Shown: in pieces, positions 33,843 through 43,214 of the stretch | Layout: the number at the start of each line of letters is the position of its first letter | Position numbering within the stretch: the stretch's first letter is position 1 | Translations under genes and position numbers: made by a program | Origin: Planctomycetota bacterium | GTDB taxonomy: Bacteria > Planctomycetota > UBA1135 > GCA-002686595 | Length of the DNA: 64,000 nt | Direction: 5' to 3' | NCBI GenBank assembly: GCA_002862085.1 | Contig: PKCK01000029.1 | Coordinates: forward strand, 1-64,000 | Notes under the pieces: model-generated | The model's database searches: none | The model's input: the letters and a program-made list of their open reading frames with translations, nothing else | What the model was told of the DNA's origin: nothing

Positions 33843-34751
33843 GTGCGCTTCTCCGTCATCATCTGCAGCCGCGACCGCGCGGCGGATCTCGTGCGGACGC
33901 TGCGCTCCCTCCAGGAAGCGCTCGCATCCGCGACGGAGGAGTGGGAGGTCGTCGTCGTGGACAACGCCTCCAGCGACGACACCGCGGGGGCCGCGCGAGG
34001 GGCTCTAGGTGAAGACGCCACCGTCGTCCTCGAGGAGCGCCTCGGCCTCTCCTTCGCTCGGAACCGCGGCGTCGCCGAAGCCCGTGGAGAGGTGCTCGTC
34101 TTCATCGACGACGACATCACCGTCGACGAGCGCTGGGTCAGGACGTACGAGGAGACCTTCGAGGACGGATCGGTGTCCGCCGCGGGAGGCCCCGTGGAGA
34201 CGATCTTCCCCGAGGGCTCCGACCCGGACTACGTGCGCGCGGTGATGGCGGACGGGGGCTCGGGCACCGGTCACTACATGCCCGAAGGGGGCAGGGCCGA
34301 GGTCTTCCCGGGCCGCAGGCCCGGCTACCCGCGCGGCGGGAACATGGCGATCCGCGCCGCGGCCATCGAGGACGTCGGCGACTTCGACGTCGCCTTGGGC
34401 TGGGGCAAACATCAGATCCCGGCCGAGGAGACCGAGCTCTTCGCGCGCATGTGCTCCGCCGGGCACCGGATCTGGTACGTGCCCGGGGCGCACGTGCTGC
34501 ATCGCTTCCAGATCGAGAAGGTGAACTGGGCGTACCTCAAGCGCTGGCACCGCGGCTACGGACGCGCCTCGGTGATCATGAAGGGCCGTCCGAGCGCGGG
34601 CCGGCGCCTCCTGCGCCTCGCCGACCAGCTGGTCACCTGGCTGCGCTACTCGCTCGTCGTCGCGCTCGACCGGCGCCGCGCTTCGGCGAAGCCTTCGAGG
34701 AAGAAGTGGCAGGCCGAGGGGCGGATCGCCCAGCTCCTCAGCCTCGGCTGA
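33843..34751 (+). CDS. Glycosyltransferase family 2
   Basis: 302 residues from a GTG at 33843. The GT-A fold starts with FSVIICSRDRAADLVRTLRSLQ and has VVVVDNASSDDT, LSFARNRGVAEARGEVLVFIDDDITVD (the DDD metal-binding motif) and a substrate-binding segment RGGNMAIRAAAIEDVGDFD with AEETELFARM as the acceptor-side ED. The C-terminus may associate with the membrane (LVTWLRYSLVVAL). A 17-codon ORF (33788-33841) just upstream ends in TGA 1 nt before the GTG. The donor and acceptor sugars are unknown. Confidence 0.87.
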   Translation: MRFSVIICSRDRAADLVRTLRSLQEALASATEEWEVVVVDNASSDDTAGAARGALGEDATVVLEERLGLSFARNRGVAEARGEVLVFIDDDITVDERWVRTYEETFEDGSVSAAGGPVETIFPEGSDPDYVRAVMADGGSGTGHYMPEGGRAEVFPGRRPGYPRGGNMAIRAAAIEDVGDFDVALGWGKHQIPAEETELFARMCSAGHRIWYVPGAHVLHRFQIEKVNWAYLKRWHRGYGRASVIMKGRPSAGRRLLRLADQLVTWLRYSLVVALDRRRASAKPSRKKWQAEGRIAQLLSLG

Positions 34752-34757
34752 CGCCGC

Positions 34758-34772
34758 CCGCTCATCGAGCGG
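34758..34772. terminator. Short hairpin between convergent genes
   Basis: CCGCTC-ATC-GAGCGG forms a 6-bp stem with a 3-nt loop. It sits between the glycosyltransferase stop (34751) and the Gfo/Idh/MocA stop (34788). No U-tract follows. Confidence 0.4.
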
Positions 34773-34787
34773 ACAGCGCGCCGCTCG

Positions 34788-36173
34788 CTAGTACTCGCGG
34801 TCCACGATGATCCCGGGCGCCGGCACCGGGTAGAGGCCGTCCTCCCCGGGCATGAGCGGCGAGTCCGAGCCCTCCTTCAGCGCGTCGACGCCGACGCCGA
34901 ACTCGTGCTCGCAGTTGAGCGCCTGCTCGTAGCTGATCTCACGGCCGGTGTGCGCCGCCATGCGCCCCATGTTGCAGAGCATGCTCGCTTCGACCCCGTA
35001 GCGGACCTCGTTGAAAGGGGTGTCATCGCGAATCGCGGCGATGAGGTCCTCCCACTCGTTCTGATAGGGGTTCTTCTCTTCATCCGCGACGCGGGAGACC
35101 CACACGCGGCTCTTGCGATCCAGCGTGTGACCGGAGTGGATGCTCGACGGCAGACCGCAGTCGCTGGAGGCCGAAACGATCGCCGAGCCCTTCGTTCCGT
35201 GCATGTAGCTGGAGAAGCGCGTCTGGCAGTTCACCATGTTGCGTCCCTCGAACATCATCTTCGTCCCGTCCGCGTAGGTGTACTCGATCGAGTAGCTGTC
35301 GAGGTTCTGATCGACGTAGCGCGCGCCGCTCTCGTCGAATCGGTAGTGGCGGCCGCCGGAGCCCTGAGCCTTGACGGGCAGCTCGCCCTTCATCCACGCC
35401 AGCTGGTCGATGATGTGGATGAAGAAGTCGTTGAAGGCGCCGCCGCTCGCCCAGAGGAAGCTGTGGAAGCGCCGGATCTGATGCTGCAGGTGGGTGAGGT
35501 GATCCGGCTTCGGAAGCGAACGGAAGAAGGCCACCGGTCCCTGCATGCGGTACCCCCGCTGGGCGATGATCTCGCCGAGCTCTCCCGCGCGGACCCGCTC
35601 GTGGAGCTCCTGCATCGCGCGGCTGTGACGGGACATGAGGCCGACGCCGACCTTGATGCCCGCCTTCTCCGAGACCTCTGCGAGCGCGAGCATGCGCCGG
35701 CTGCTCGGACCATCGACGGTCACCGGCTTCTCCATGAAGACATGAAGCCCCTTCCGGAGCGCGTAGGCGAAGTGGACCCAGCGGAAGGCGGGAGGGGTGG
35801 CGAGGATCACGACGTCACCGGGCCGCAGGCAGTCCATGGCCTTGCGGTAGCCGTCGAATCCGAGGAAGCGCCGATCCTCGGGGACGTTGGCGCGGTCGGG
35901 GAAGCTACCCGCGAGCGCGCCGTGGCTCGACGCCATCCGGTCCTCGAAGACGTCGGCCATGGCCACGAGCTTCGTCGGACCGCGCTTCACCATCAGCGCG
36001 TTCCGCGCCGCGCCGCTCCCGCGCCCACCGCAGCCGACCACCGCGATCCGGATCTCCTCCTGGCCGCCGACGGGAGGCCGCGGGATCGCGCCCCCGGCGA
36101 GGAGAGAGGTCGCGGCGAGGCAACTGCTGTCTCGGAGGACGTCTCGACGGGTCAGATCGGTGGGTTGAGCCAT
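34788..36173 (-). CDS. Gfo/Idh/MocA family oxidoreductase with Tat-like signal
   Basis: 461 residues. The N-terminus TDLTRRDVLRDSSCLAATSLLAGGA is a twin-arginine-type export signal. The Rossmann motif is IRIAVVGCGGRGSGAARNAL and the conserved EKP is in FMEKPVTVDG. The second domain has GGAFNDFFIHIIDQLAWMKGE with the expected His/Asp. The tail (EDGLYPVPAPGIIVDREY) is long. It differs from the 22891 paralog in the active-site loop and N-terminal signal. It is likely a periplasmic NAD-bound sugar dehydrogenase or isomerase; the substrate is unknown. Confidence 0.87.
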   Translation of the reverse strand: MAQPTDLTRRDVLRDSSCLAATSLLAGGAIPRPPVGGQEEIRIAVVGCGGRGSGAARNALMVKRGPTKLVAMADVFEDRMASSHGALAGSFPDRANVPEDRRFLGFDGYRKAMDCLRPGDVVILATPPAFRWVHFAYALRKGLHVFMEKPVTVDGPSSRRMLALAEVSEKAGIKVGVGLMSRHSRAMQELHERVRAGELGEIIAQRGYRMQGPVAFFRSLPKPDHLTHLQHQIRRFHSFLWASGGAFNDFFIHIIDQLAWMKGELPVKAQGSGGRHYRFDESGARYVDQNLDSYSIEYTYADGTKMMFEGRNMVNCQTRFSSYMHGTKGSAIVSASSDCGLPSSIHSGHTLDRKSRVWVSRVADEEKNPYQNEWEDLIAAIRDDTPFNEVRYGVEASMLCNMGRMAAHTGREISYEQALNCEHEFGVGVDALKEGSDSPLMPGEDGLYPVPAPGIIVDREY

Positions 36174-36565
36174 GACTTGATGCGCTGGAGGAATGAGGTC
36201 GCTGGCCGAACGTCGCGCCAGAGCCTGACATTAACACGGATGCGCCGGACGGGGCCCGGTCCGTGCTCTCCTGACGGACGCCACGATCGCCCCTTCACCC
36301 GCAGCGCCTTCGACCACGGGCATCGCATACGGGAAGGTGCGGATCCCGGAAGAACGAGAACCGTATCGACTACGTGAATCACCGCGCTGTCAGCGAGAAC
36401 GCTCGCACCGGTGGCGCTCGATTCGACGTTGCGAGCGTCGCGACCGGGTCCCGGGCGCCTCCTCGTCGTCGGTCATGGCCTGCGTTCGGCGGGCGGGTGC
36501 GAGCGCCTCGGCCGCGCCGATCAGCGACGACTCCAACTGCCATCCATGCGTGCTACTTTCCCTCC
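36174..36565. other. 392-bp divergent intergenic region
   Basis: It separates the minus-strand Gfo gene from the plus-strand exported protein. The track ORF 36374-37768 begins inside it but its first 64 residues are Arg/Pro-rich shadow. A slightly AT-rich stretch (GACATTAACACGG, about 36227) might be part of the Gfo promoter, and TGCTACTTT lies just before 36566. Nothing else is visible. Confidence 0.35.
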
Positions 36566-37768
36566 ATGCCCCGTGTCCTCCTGCTCGCCGCGGCCATCGC
36601 ATGCGTGTCGCTCGTGGCACTCGTGCTCTCGGTCGATGGGCCTGGAGGTGGCCCTGGGGAGCTCGAGCGGAGCGCCACGCGATTCGAATCCGCGCCCGCC
36701 GATGAGGAGCCGGCCTCGGTCGAAACCGTCGAGCGGAGCGAGCGCGCCGTTCCAGAGAAGCGCGAGGCACAGCCAGGAGCTCCGCCGCGCTACGGCGTGC
36801 CCCGCTCCGCGAGCATCCGCCTGCGACTCGTGGCGAGCGGGACGGACGAGGGTCTGTTCGAGCACCGCGTCGCGCTGATCCCCGCCGGAGGCGAGCCGCC
36901 CGGTCCACCCGGGCGCGGCCACACCTTCGCGCTGACGGACGCGAACGGCGACGTGACGATCGCCGTCCCGGACGCCCGCGTCCACCTGGAGGTCCACGGC
37001 CGGCCCGCTGCCCCGGAAGGCACCGTGGACGTCTTCGCGCGGACCACGCGCCTCGCGACCCTCACGCCAGCGGAGCTCGAATCGCGTCCCCTCCACCTGA
37101 TCGAGGTTCCGATGGGGCCCCAGGTCCTCTACCGCGGCGGGCTGCCTGCCGGGCTCGAGGCCTCGGACCTGCGCTTCGAGTTGCGCGCGAGAATCCAGAC
37201 CTTCTCCCGACAGCCGGGCGGCAACGGCGGCTTCGCCCGGGGAGAGATGGACGACAACGGACGCGTCAGAGCTGTCTTCTCGCGGCTCACCAACCCCATG
37301 CTCGATCACGGGTTCGAGCTCCGTATCTGGTCGACCGACGGCCTGTGGGGCCTCGGGCGCATCGAGACCCTGAAGATCGAGAACGAGCGACGGCTGTTCA
37401 TCGACGCGCCGCTCGAGCCGCGGGCCCGCTTCGAGGTCGCGCTGGAGATCCTCGACGCCGGACCGGAACCGCCGCCGGCCATCTCACTCGCCCGACGGAT
37501 CGACTGGACCGTGCGAGGCGGAGACCCCGACCGCGAGGGTGTCCACCAGCTCGGTCAGACGGGGTCGGGAACGCGCTATCCCGAGGCCGTGAACGGAGGC
37601 GTCGTCCGCTTCGGCGACCTGCCGCAGAACGCATCGATCGAGTTCGAGGCCTCGACGCCGGGCGCGGCGTGGTCGGAGGACTACGAGCTCGTCGAGGCGC
37701 CGGAGAGCGTCGTGGCCTCCCGGGACCGAACGCCCGCGCGCGCGACCCTCCGCCTGCGCCGCCGCTGA
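36566..37768 (+). CDS. Hypothetical membrane-anchored beta-rich protein
   Basis: 400 residues from the ATG at 36566, the start preceding the signal anchor MPRVLLLAAAIACVSLVALVLS. A Glu/Ser-rich linker follows to about residue 75. The remainder is beta-rich: FEHRVALIPAGGEPPG, TFALTDANGDVTIAVPDARVHLEVHGRP, GLPAGLEASDLRFELRAR, FGDLPQNASIEFEAS. The pattern 'TDxNGDVxIxVPD' resembles carboxypeptidase-regulatory-like repeats as in the 7734 gene, although weaker. The function is unknown. It ends 1 nt from the stop of the convergent SASA gene. Confidence 0.68.
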   Translation: MPRVLLLAAAIACVSLVALVLSVDGPGGGPGELERSATRFESAPADEEPASVETVERSERAVPEKREAQPGAPPRYGVPRSASIRLRLVASGTDEGLFEHRVALIPAGGEPPGPPGRGHTFALTDANGDVTIAVPDARVHLEVHGRPAAPEGTVDVFARTTRLATLTPAELESRPLHLIEVPMGPQVLYRGGLPAGLEASDLRFELRARIQTFSRQPGGNGGFARGEMDDNGRVRAVFSRLTNPMLDHGFELRIWSTDGLWGLGRIETLKIENERRLFIDAPLEPRARFEVALEILDAGPEPPPAISLARRIDWTVRGGDPDREGVHQLGQTGSGTRYPEAVNGGVVRFGDLPQNASIEFEASTPGAAWSEDYELVEAPESVVASRDRTPARATLRLRRR

Positions 37769-37769
37769 C

Positions 37770-39410
37770 TCAGCGCGCCGCCTCGCGCTCCGCCACGCGC
37801 TCGGCGAGCCACTCCCCCAGCCAGACGACGCCGGCGGCCTCCATCACGAGGCGCTCACGCTCCTTCGGGGCGCCCTCGAGAGGGAGATGCACGGTGTGCT
37901 CGTCCGACCCCGCGAAGCGCGCGATGTCCGCCACCGCGTCGAGCTCCTGGAGGTGCTCGAGGTCCGTGGGCGCCTGCTGGCTCAGGTACCAGGGAAGCGC
38001 GGGCCGCGCGAGGTCGCGGCGGCTGGCTCGTACGAGCTCCGCCACCCGCTCGGCCGCCGTGCGCCTGTAGGGGTGGAAGGACATGTCGTTCTCGCCCACG
38101 TGGTACACGATGCCCGCGATCTCCACGTCGTGCCCGCGCGCCTCGAGGCTCTCGACCGACTCGCGGACGAAGCCGATGAAGGCCGGGTAGAGATCACGCG
38201 CGTCGGCGTCGCTCCCCTCGGGCGTCCAGTCGAGGATCTGCGAGCCGCTGTGGGTGAACTTGGCGACGGCGACCTGATCCCGCGTGGTCCTCGAGAGGGC
38301 GCTCGCGAAGGAGAGCTCGGGGCCGAAGGTCCCGTGGCGACCGGCGGGCCCGAGGGCCTCCCACCCGTTCGATGCGTGAACGCCGCCGCCGGTGCTGTAG
38401 CGGAAGGGCACGTCCTTGCGGTCGCGGACGAGGCGCTTGCCACCCTTCAGGCCCGCGAGGTCGGCCGCGAAGGCGCGCTCACCCTCCATGTTCCGGTGGC
38501 CTGCGAGGACGTACAGGCGCACGGGCCTCTCCTCGCGCAGCGGCCAGCGCTCGAGCGCCGGGCGGCCCTTCGGCCCGAGCCCCACGGAGGAGAGATACGC
38601 GCTCGCGTGCTCGAGGCCGTGCTCGAGCTGGCCGAGCGTGCCGTAGTGGTAGTGAAGGCCGTCGTCACCGCCGATCTCGACCGCGATGTGGTTCGTGCGC
38701 ACGTAGGTGGTCCGCGGGTCGGCCCCGGCGACCGAGCGCTGGCCGCGCGCGATGGCCTCCATCCGGCCGCGGTTGTCCATGCCCCAGATCGTCTTCGTGC
38801 ACAGCTCCCCGACGAACACGGGGAGCTCGGGCGCGCCGAGGTCCGCGCGCAGACGCCCGAGGAAGTTCTCGAGGTTGGCCCCGTACACGTCGCGGTACGC
38901 GTCCTCGAACATGTCGTTCTCGCCCTGGTGCCAGACGAGCGCCTCCAGGCGATAGCGCACGCGCTTCTCGTCCAGCAGGGCGAGGGACTCCCTCACCGTC
39001 CGGAGCAGCAGCGGGTAGAGCTCGAACCCCTGGGGCTCGTCCGGGTTCCAGTCCCCGCCGAGGTGCGTGCCGCCGGCCGCCACCTTGATGATCGCGACGG
39101 GCGCGCCCGTGCGCTCCTTCACGGCGCGGGCGAAGCTGAGCTCCGGCCCGACCGTCCCATCGATCGGAGCGAGATCGACCCATCCGTCCGAGCGCTTCTT
39201 CGTCTCCCGGCCGATCACGTAGGAGAAACGGACGTCTTCCTGGGCCTCCGCCCAGCCGACGAAGGGCGCGTAGCGGTCGACGTCCGCCACCTTCGAATCC
39301 GAACCGACCATGTTGGACTGGCCGGCGAAGATGAACACGCGCACCGGCTCGGCCTCGGAGTGCCCGCGCGCGGGGGCGATGAGGAGGAGCGCGAGGAGGA
39401 GGAATCGCAT
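37770..39410 (-). CDS. Tandem SASA (sialate O-acetylesterase-like) protein with a degenerate second domain
   Basis: 546 residues from the ATG at 39410 with signal peptide MRFLLLALLLIAPARG. The first SASA domain has the nucleophile motif AGQSNMVG (Ser32) and VWHQGENDMFEDAY. A second copy begins near residue 290 (VRLYVLAGHRNMEGE) and has VYHVGENDMSFHPYR. Both copies share the line GPELSFA..., showing internal duplication. In the second copy the catalytic Ser is Arg (GHRNM) and the Gln of HQGE is Val, so it is probably non-catalytic. The first domain should remove O-acetyl groups from glycans in the periplasm. The second may bind substrate. Confidence 0.84.
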   Translation of the reverse strand: MRFLLLALLLIAPARGHSEAEPVRVFIFAGQSNMVGSDSKVADVDRYAPFVGWAEAQEDVRFSYVIGRETKKRSDGWVDLAPIDGTVGPELSFARAVKERTGAPVAIIKVAAGGTHLGGDWNPDEPQGFELYPLLLRTVRESLALLDEKRVRYRLEALVWHQGENDMFEDAYRDVYGANLENFLGRLRADLGAPELPVFVGELCTKTIWGMDNRGRMEAIARGQRSVAGADPRTTYVRTNHIAVEIGGDDGLHYHYGTLGQLEHGLEHASAYLSSVGLGPKGRPALERWPLREERPVRLYVLAGHRNMEGERAFAADLAGLKGGKRLVRDRKDVPFRYSTGGGVHASNGWEALGPAGRHGTFGPELSFASALSRTTRDQVAVAKFTHSGSQILDWTPEGSDADARDLYPAFIGFVRESVESLEARGHDVEIAGIVYHVGENDMSFHPYRRTAAERVAELVRASRRDLARPALPWYLSQQAPTDLEHLQELDAVADIARFAGSDEHTVHLPLEGAPKERERLVMEAAGVVWLGEWLAERVAEREAAR

Positions 39411-39430
39411 GGGTCTGGTGGCTCGATGAT

Positions 39431-41878
39431 TCAGCGCTCCGCCGCCTCGAGCAGCTCGGCGACGGTGCGGGCGGGCGCGCCCGCGGGGGCGCTCTCGATG
39501 GCGCGGATGGCCGCCTCGACGGCCTCGATCTGCTTCCCGAGGTTCTTCGCTTCGCGGTGGGCTCCGAGTCGCCGCTGGAGGTCGCGGAGACGAGGGACCT
39601 CGGAGCGCGCGGCGGCGCCGTAGCGAGCCACCGCCTTCATCGCGCGCAGGACGCGGTCCTGCTTGCCCCACTCGTCGATCTCGGTCACCTCGACGCAGAG
39701 CGGGATCCCCTCCGCCACGCCGTGCTCCGCGAGCAGGTCGAGCCCGGCGAGGCGGATGCCGTTCGCGAACATCACGCCGCTCGGCGAGGGCGTGCGGACG
39801 GACTCCACGATGCGCGGGAGGAGCGGAACGAGCCGCTCGAAGGGGAGGATCTTGTAGATGGTGCCCGCCGCCGCGCGCGCGCGCCCGTCGTCGTTCTGGA
39901 GCAGCCGATCGAGGGCGCCGAGGAGCAGCGCCTCGTCGACGTCGCCGACGTCCCTGGAGAGCACGCCGCGCATGCGCAGCGCGCCGCCCGGGTAGAAGAG
40001 GCAGAAGGCGAGATAGCGCTGGGTGAACCCGCGGGGGTCCGCCGGGTCGTCGGTGAGCGCGAGGCGCAGCATGGCCGGTGCCGCGGGCCGGGCCGCCTCA
40101 CCGATCCCCGCGAGGGCGTAGCACGCCTGGATCCGCAGCCACACGTCCTCCGACCCCAGCGCCTCGGTGAGCGGCTCCACCGCCGCCGCGGCCTTGCCCT
40201 TGAGCGAACCGAGCGCCTGACACGCCCCGTAGCGCGCGTCGAGCTCGTCCGAGGCGAGCATCTCGAGCAGCGCGGGCACGTGATCGCCGTCCGCCTTCGC
40301 CAGGGCTGCGGCCGCGCGTGACCGCACCGCCGGCGACCAGCTCCGCAGGCCCGCGAGCAGCTCGTCGGCGTCCAGCTCCGCGTAGTGGTCGGCGGCCATC
40401 GACCACTGATCGAAGCCCCTGCCCGCCTCGACGGTCTCCTCGAGCTCCTCGCCGCCGAGGCGGTTCTGCGCGTCCACGCCCTTGCCCGTCATGTAGAGCT
40501 CGCGGCGCGGGAAGGTGCACGCGAGCACGAACGCCCCGGTGCAGTCCCACCCGCCGTACTTGTGCTCGCCGCCGTCCATGCCGGCGCCGCCCTGGTACGG
40601 GAAGCTCCCGTCGTGCGCGCGCGCGAGGTCGTAGAACCAGCGCTGCTCCGCGAGGAACGCCGCGACGGCCTCGTCCCCGACGCGCGCCGCCCCCACCGGG
40701 CCCCAGAGGTAGCTGAAGTAGTTCCCGGTGTGTCCTCGCTCGCGCTCGGCGAAGGACGCGACGGTCATCCGGCCGAAGAAGCGCGCCTCCTCCTCCATGC
40801 CCTGCAGGTCGAAGATCAGCGCGGCGAGGGAGTTCTTCCCGTTGTCGTCGTGCACGTCCCAACCGGGTCGGTGATCGCCGTAGGGGATGGCGCCCTTGCC
40901 GACGTAGAAGCGGGCGAAGCGGTTGGCGCGCTCGACCGCCGCCTCGATCTCCGGGTCCTTCACGCCGCACATCCGCGCGAGCACCAGACCGAGGTGACAG
41001 ACCAGCCCCGACTGGTTCAGCGCGCCGTAGCCGCCGAGGCTCCCGTGGAGCCGGCCGTCGTTCAGATCGGGCCACGCCATCCCGTGCCCCCAGGTGCCGA
41101 CCCCGCTCTGGCCCCGGGCGATGGTCGTGGCGTACCCGAGGATCCCCGGGAGCACCTTGCGGTCCTTCGTGGCGAGGTGGTACTCGCACAGGAACACGAG
41201 CCTGTAGCCCCACTTCCACGCGAACAGGCCGCTCGTGCGGCCCTCGAGGGTCAGCTCCTTGTCCGGGGCCGCCACGCGCCGCGCGAGGTCCTGGACGTCC
41301 TCGCGATAGCGCCGCTCCCCCGTCGCGAGGAGCGCGAGCGCGTTGATCATCCCGTCGATGTTCCCCTTCATGTGACCCGCGATGTGCTCGCAGGCCGCCT
41401 CGAGGATGCGGTCCGACTTCTTGCAGTCGAAGGGCGCGCTCGCCGCGTAGTCGCCCAGCCGCGGCAGGGCGAGGGTCACCGTCCGCGTCTCGCCATCGCG
41501 CCAGCGCATCAGCTCGAGCTCTCCGCGCCCGGCGCGGCCCTCCGCGGCGGTGATGGCCTCTCCGAGGGCCCGGCGGGGATCGCTCGAGAACGGCGCGCCG
41601 CCCACGCCGAGGAGCACGTCACCCACCTCCAGCACGCCGTCCGCCGGGGAGCCGGGCGCGACCGCGGTGATGAGGACCTGACGCGCGTCTCGGGTCTCGA
41701 GCTTCCAGCCCCACATCCAGCCCCGGGCGCCGGTCGGGCCGAGGTTCCAGTCGTGCTTCCCGTCCGTCTCGCCCCCCGCCGTGAGGTCGGGGACCGGCGG
41801 CTTGTTGCGCTGGGCGGCGCCGGCCGCGGGCGAGGCGGCGAGCAGGCAGGCGGCGAGGGCGAGGGTGGTTCTGAGCAT
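39431..41878 (-). CDS. DUF6288-like PDZ/alpha-toroid/HEAT secreted protein
   Basis: 815 residues with signal peptide MLRTTLALAACLLAASPAAGAAQ. The opening HDWNLGPTGARGWMWGWKL matches what I recall of DUF6288 in planctomycetes. A PDZ-like domain follows (about 60-135: VLITAVAPGSPADGVLEVGDVLLGVGG). Residues about 150-480 form an alpha/alpha-barrel type region (GTWGHGMAWPDLNDGRLHGSLGGYGALNQSG, HKYGGWDCTGAF). HEAT repeats start near 510 (SWSPAVRSRAAAALAKADGDHVPALLEML). A toroid plus PDZ suggests glycan or peptide handling, but the activity is unknown. It is 20 nt upstream of the SASA gene and likely co-transcribed with it. Confidence 0.75.
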   Translation of the reverse strand: MLRTTLALAACLLAASPAAGAAQRNKPPVPDLTAGGETDGKHDWNLGPTGARGWMWGWKLETRDARQVLITAVAPGSPADGVLEVGDVLLGVGGAPFSSDPRRALGEAITAAEGRAGRGELELMRWRDGETRTVTLALPRLGDYAASAPFDCKKSDRILEAACEHIAGHMKGNIDGMINALALLATGERRYREDVQDLARRVAAPDKELTLEGRTSGLFAWKWGYRLVFLCEYHLATKDRKVLPGILGYATTIARGQSGVGTWGHGMAWPDLNDGRLHGSLGGYGALNQSGLVCHLGLVLARMCGVKDPEIEAAVERANRFARFYVGKGAIPYGDHRPGWDVHDDNGKNSLAALIFDLQGMEEEARFFGRMTVASFAERERGHTGNYFSYLWGPVGAARVGDEAVAAFLAEQRWFYDLARAHDGSFPYQGGAGMDGGEHKYGGWDCTGAFVLACTFPRRELYMTGKGVDAQNRLGGEELEETVEAGRGFDQWSMAADHYAELDADELLAGLRSWSPAVRSRAAAALAKADGDHVPALLEMLASDELDARYGACQALGSLKGKAAAAVEPLTEALGSEDVWLRIQACYALAGIGEAARPAAPAMLRLALTDDPADPRGFTQRYLAFCLFYPGGALRMRGVLSRDVGDVDEALLLGALDRLLQNDDGRARAAAGTIYKILPFERLVPLLPRIVESVRTPSPSGVMFANGIRLAGLDLLAEHGVAEGIPLCVEVTEIDEWGKQDRVLRAMKAVARYGAAARSEVPRLRDLQRRLGAHREAKNLGKQIEAVEAAIRAIESAPAGAPARTVAELLEAAER

Positions 41879-42032
41879 CGTCGGAAGAGAGGTGGAGCCG
41901 ACCCAAACTAACGAGGATGGGCGCGGGCCGCCCTCTCATGAACGCGAGGCGCCGCCACGTACCGGGAACGTGGGGGTGGCGAGCCGCGGTGGGACCCGGG
42001 CGCTTCGACGCCAGCGAAAGGAAGGCTCCCCG

Positions 42033-43001
42033 TCAGTCGGCGAGCAGGAACTCCACGGCGGCCCTGACGACCTCGGGATCCCGCATGACGAACGTGTGCG
42101 TCCCCCGCACGACGAGGCGCTTCGTCTCTCCTTCGAGGCGGGTCTCCTCGACGCCCACGACGCCGTCGTCGTCGCCCGGCACGAGCGGGTTCCAACCCTC
42201 CTCCGTTCCGCGCGCGGCGGCGACATCGAGGAAGGGGAGCGGAGGGCTCGGGAGCGTCGCCGCGACGCCGCGCGCCATCTCCTGGCTGGGTCCCCCGTAC
42301 AGCGTGAGCGCCCCGGGCACCTCGGCCCCGACACGCGCGAGGGCAGCGCCGCGGTGAGGGGCGGCGATGAAGACCGCGCGGCCGAGCCGGTGCCGAGCGC
42401 GCCACGCGTCGCCCTCGCGCGCCAGGAGCGCGCGGGTCACCAGCCCGCCCAGGCTGTGGGTGACGAAGGAGACCTCGCGCCCCTCTCCGCGCAAGGTGTC
42501 GAGCAGCCCCGCCACCTGAGCCGCGTGCTCGGCGATCGTCCCGCGCGTGCTCGGGTAGGCGACGTCGAGCACCTCGAAGCCGCGCTCCTCCAGCGCTTCG
42601 GTGATCGCCGACATGGAGTCACGTGATCGCCAGAGTCCATGGAGCACGACCGCGACGGGGCGAGACACGGAGGACGCGCCCTCGAGCCCCGGCGCGCGCT
42701 CCGCGAGCGCCGCGCGGCACACCTCCTCGCTGCCCCAGGCCCGCCGGACGTCGCTCCCGTCCAGGAGCCGCGCGTGGCCCGTCCACACGTGCCGCTGCAC
42801 CCGCCAGCCCCCGTCGTGGGCCACGTCCGCCCACAGCTGGTTCCCGCCGCCGGTGGGCAGGGCCAGGTTCGGCAGGGTGTCGCTCGAGCCGCTCGCGGCC
42901 GCGTGGCATCCGAAGGCCGCCGAAAGGGCCGAGAGGGCCAGCAGGGCCGCAGCCACCGCACGGCGGGGGCGAACGAGTCGATGGGACAGCGCACGGATCA
43001 T
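42033..43001 (-). CDS. Lipase-like alpha/beta hydrolase lipoprotein
   Basis: 322 residues. The N-terminus has a signal with AAFGC as a possible lipobox near residue 32. The oxyanion loop VAVVLHGLWRSRDSM, nucleophile elbow FVTHSLGGLVTRALL (Ser in THSLGG), Asp in VPGDDDGVVGVEET and His in VRGTHTFVMRDP fit a triacylglycerol-lipase/PGAP1-type hydrolase. Export suggests a lipid or ester outside the cytoplasm; the substrate is unknown. A 154-bp gap separates it from the DUF6288 gene. Confidence 0.8.
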   Translation of the reverse strand: MIRALSHRLVRPRRAVAAALLALSALSAAFGCHAAASGSSDTLPNLALPTGGGNQLWADVAHDGGWRVQRHVWTGHARLLDGSDVRRAWGSEEVCRAALAERAPGLEGASSVSRPVAVVLHGLWRSRDSMSAITEALEERGFEVLDVAYPSTRGTIAEHAAQVAGLLDTLRGEGREVSFVTHSLGGLVTRALLAREGDAWRARHRLGRAVFIAAPHRGAALARVGAEVPGALTLYGGPSQEMARGVAATLPSPPLPFLDVAAARGTEEGWNPLVPGDDDGVVGVEETRLEGETKRLVVRGTHTFVMRDPEVVRAAVEFLLAD

Positions 43002-43214
43002 GGGACCCAGTACACGGAGCAGAGCGGCAGCTCTGCGCGATCTCCTTTTGACTGCTTCGATTCACCGGATCGATCGAAGCACTCCGCGACGGGACGGACG
43101 GGCCAGGACGGTCCCGGAGCAGGACGGATCCCGTCTCCATGACCGGATCCGCGGGCCGGCGCTGCGTAGCGGCGCGGTCGGAGCGAGTGGACCTCGGCCC
43201 ACCGCCGCGGGTCT

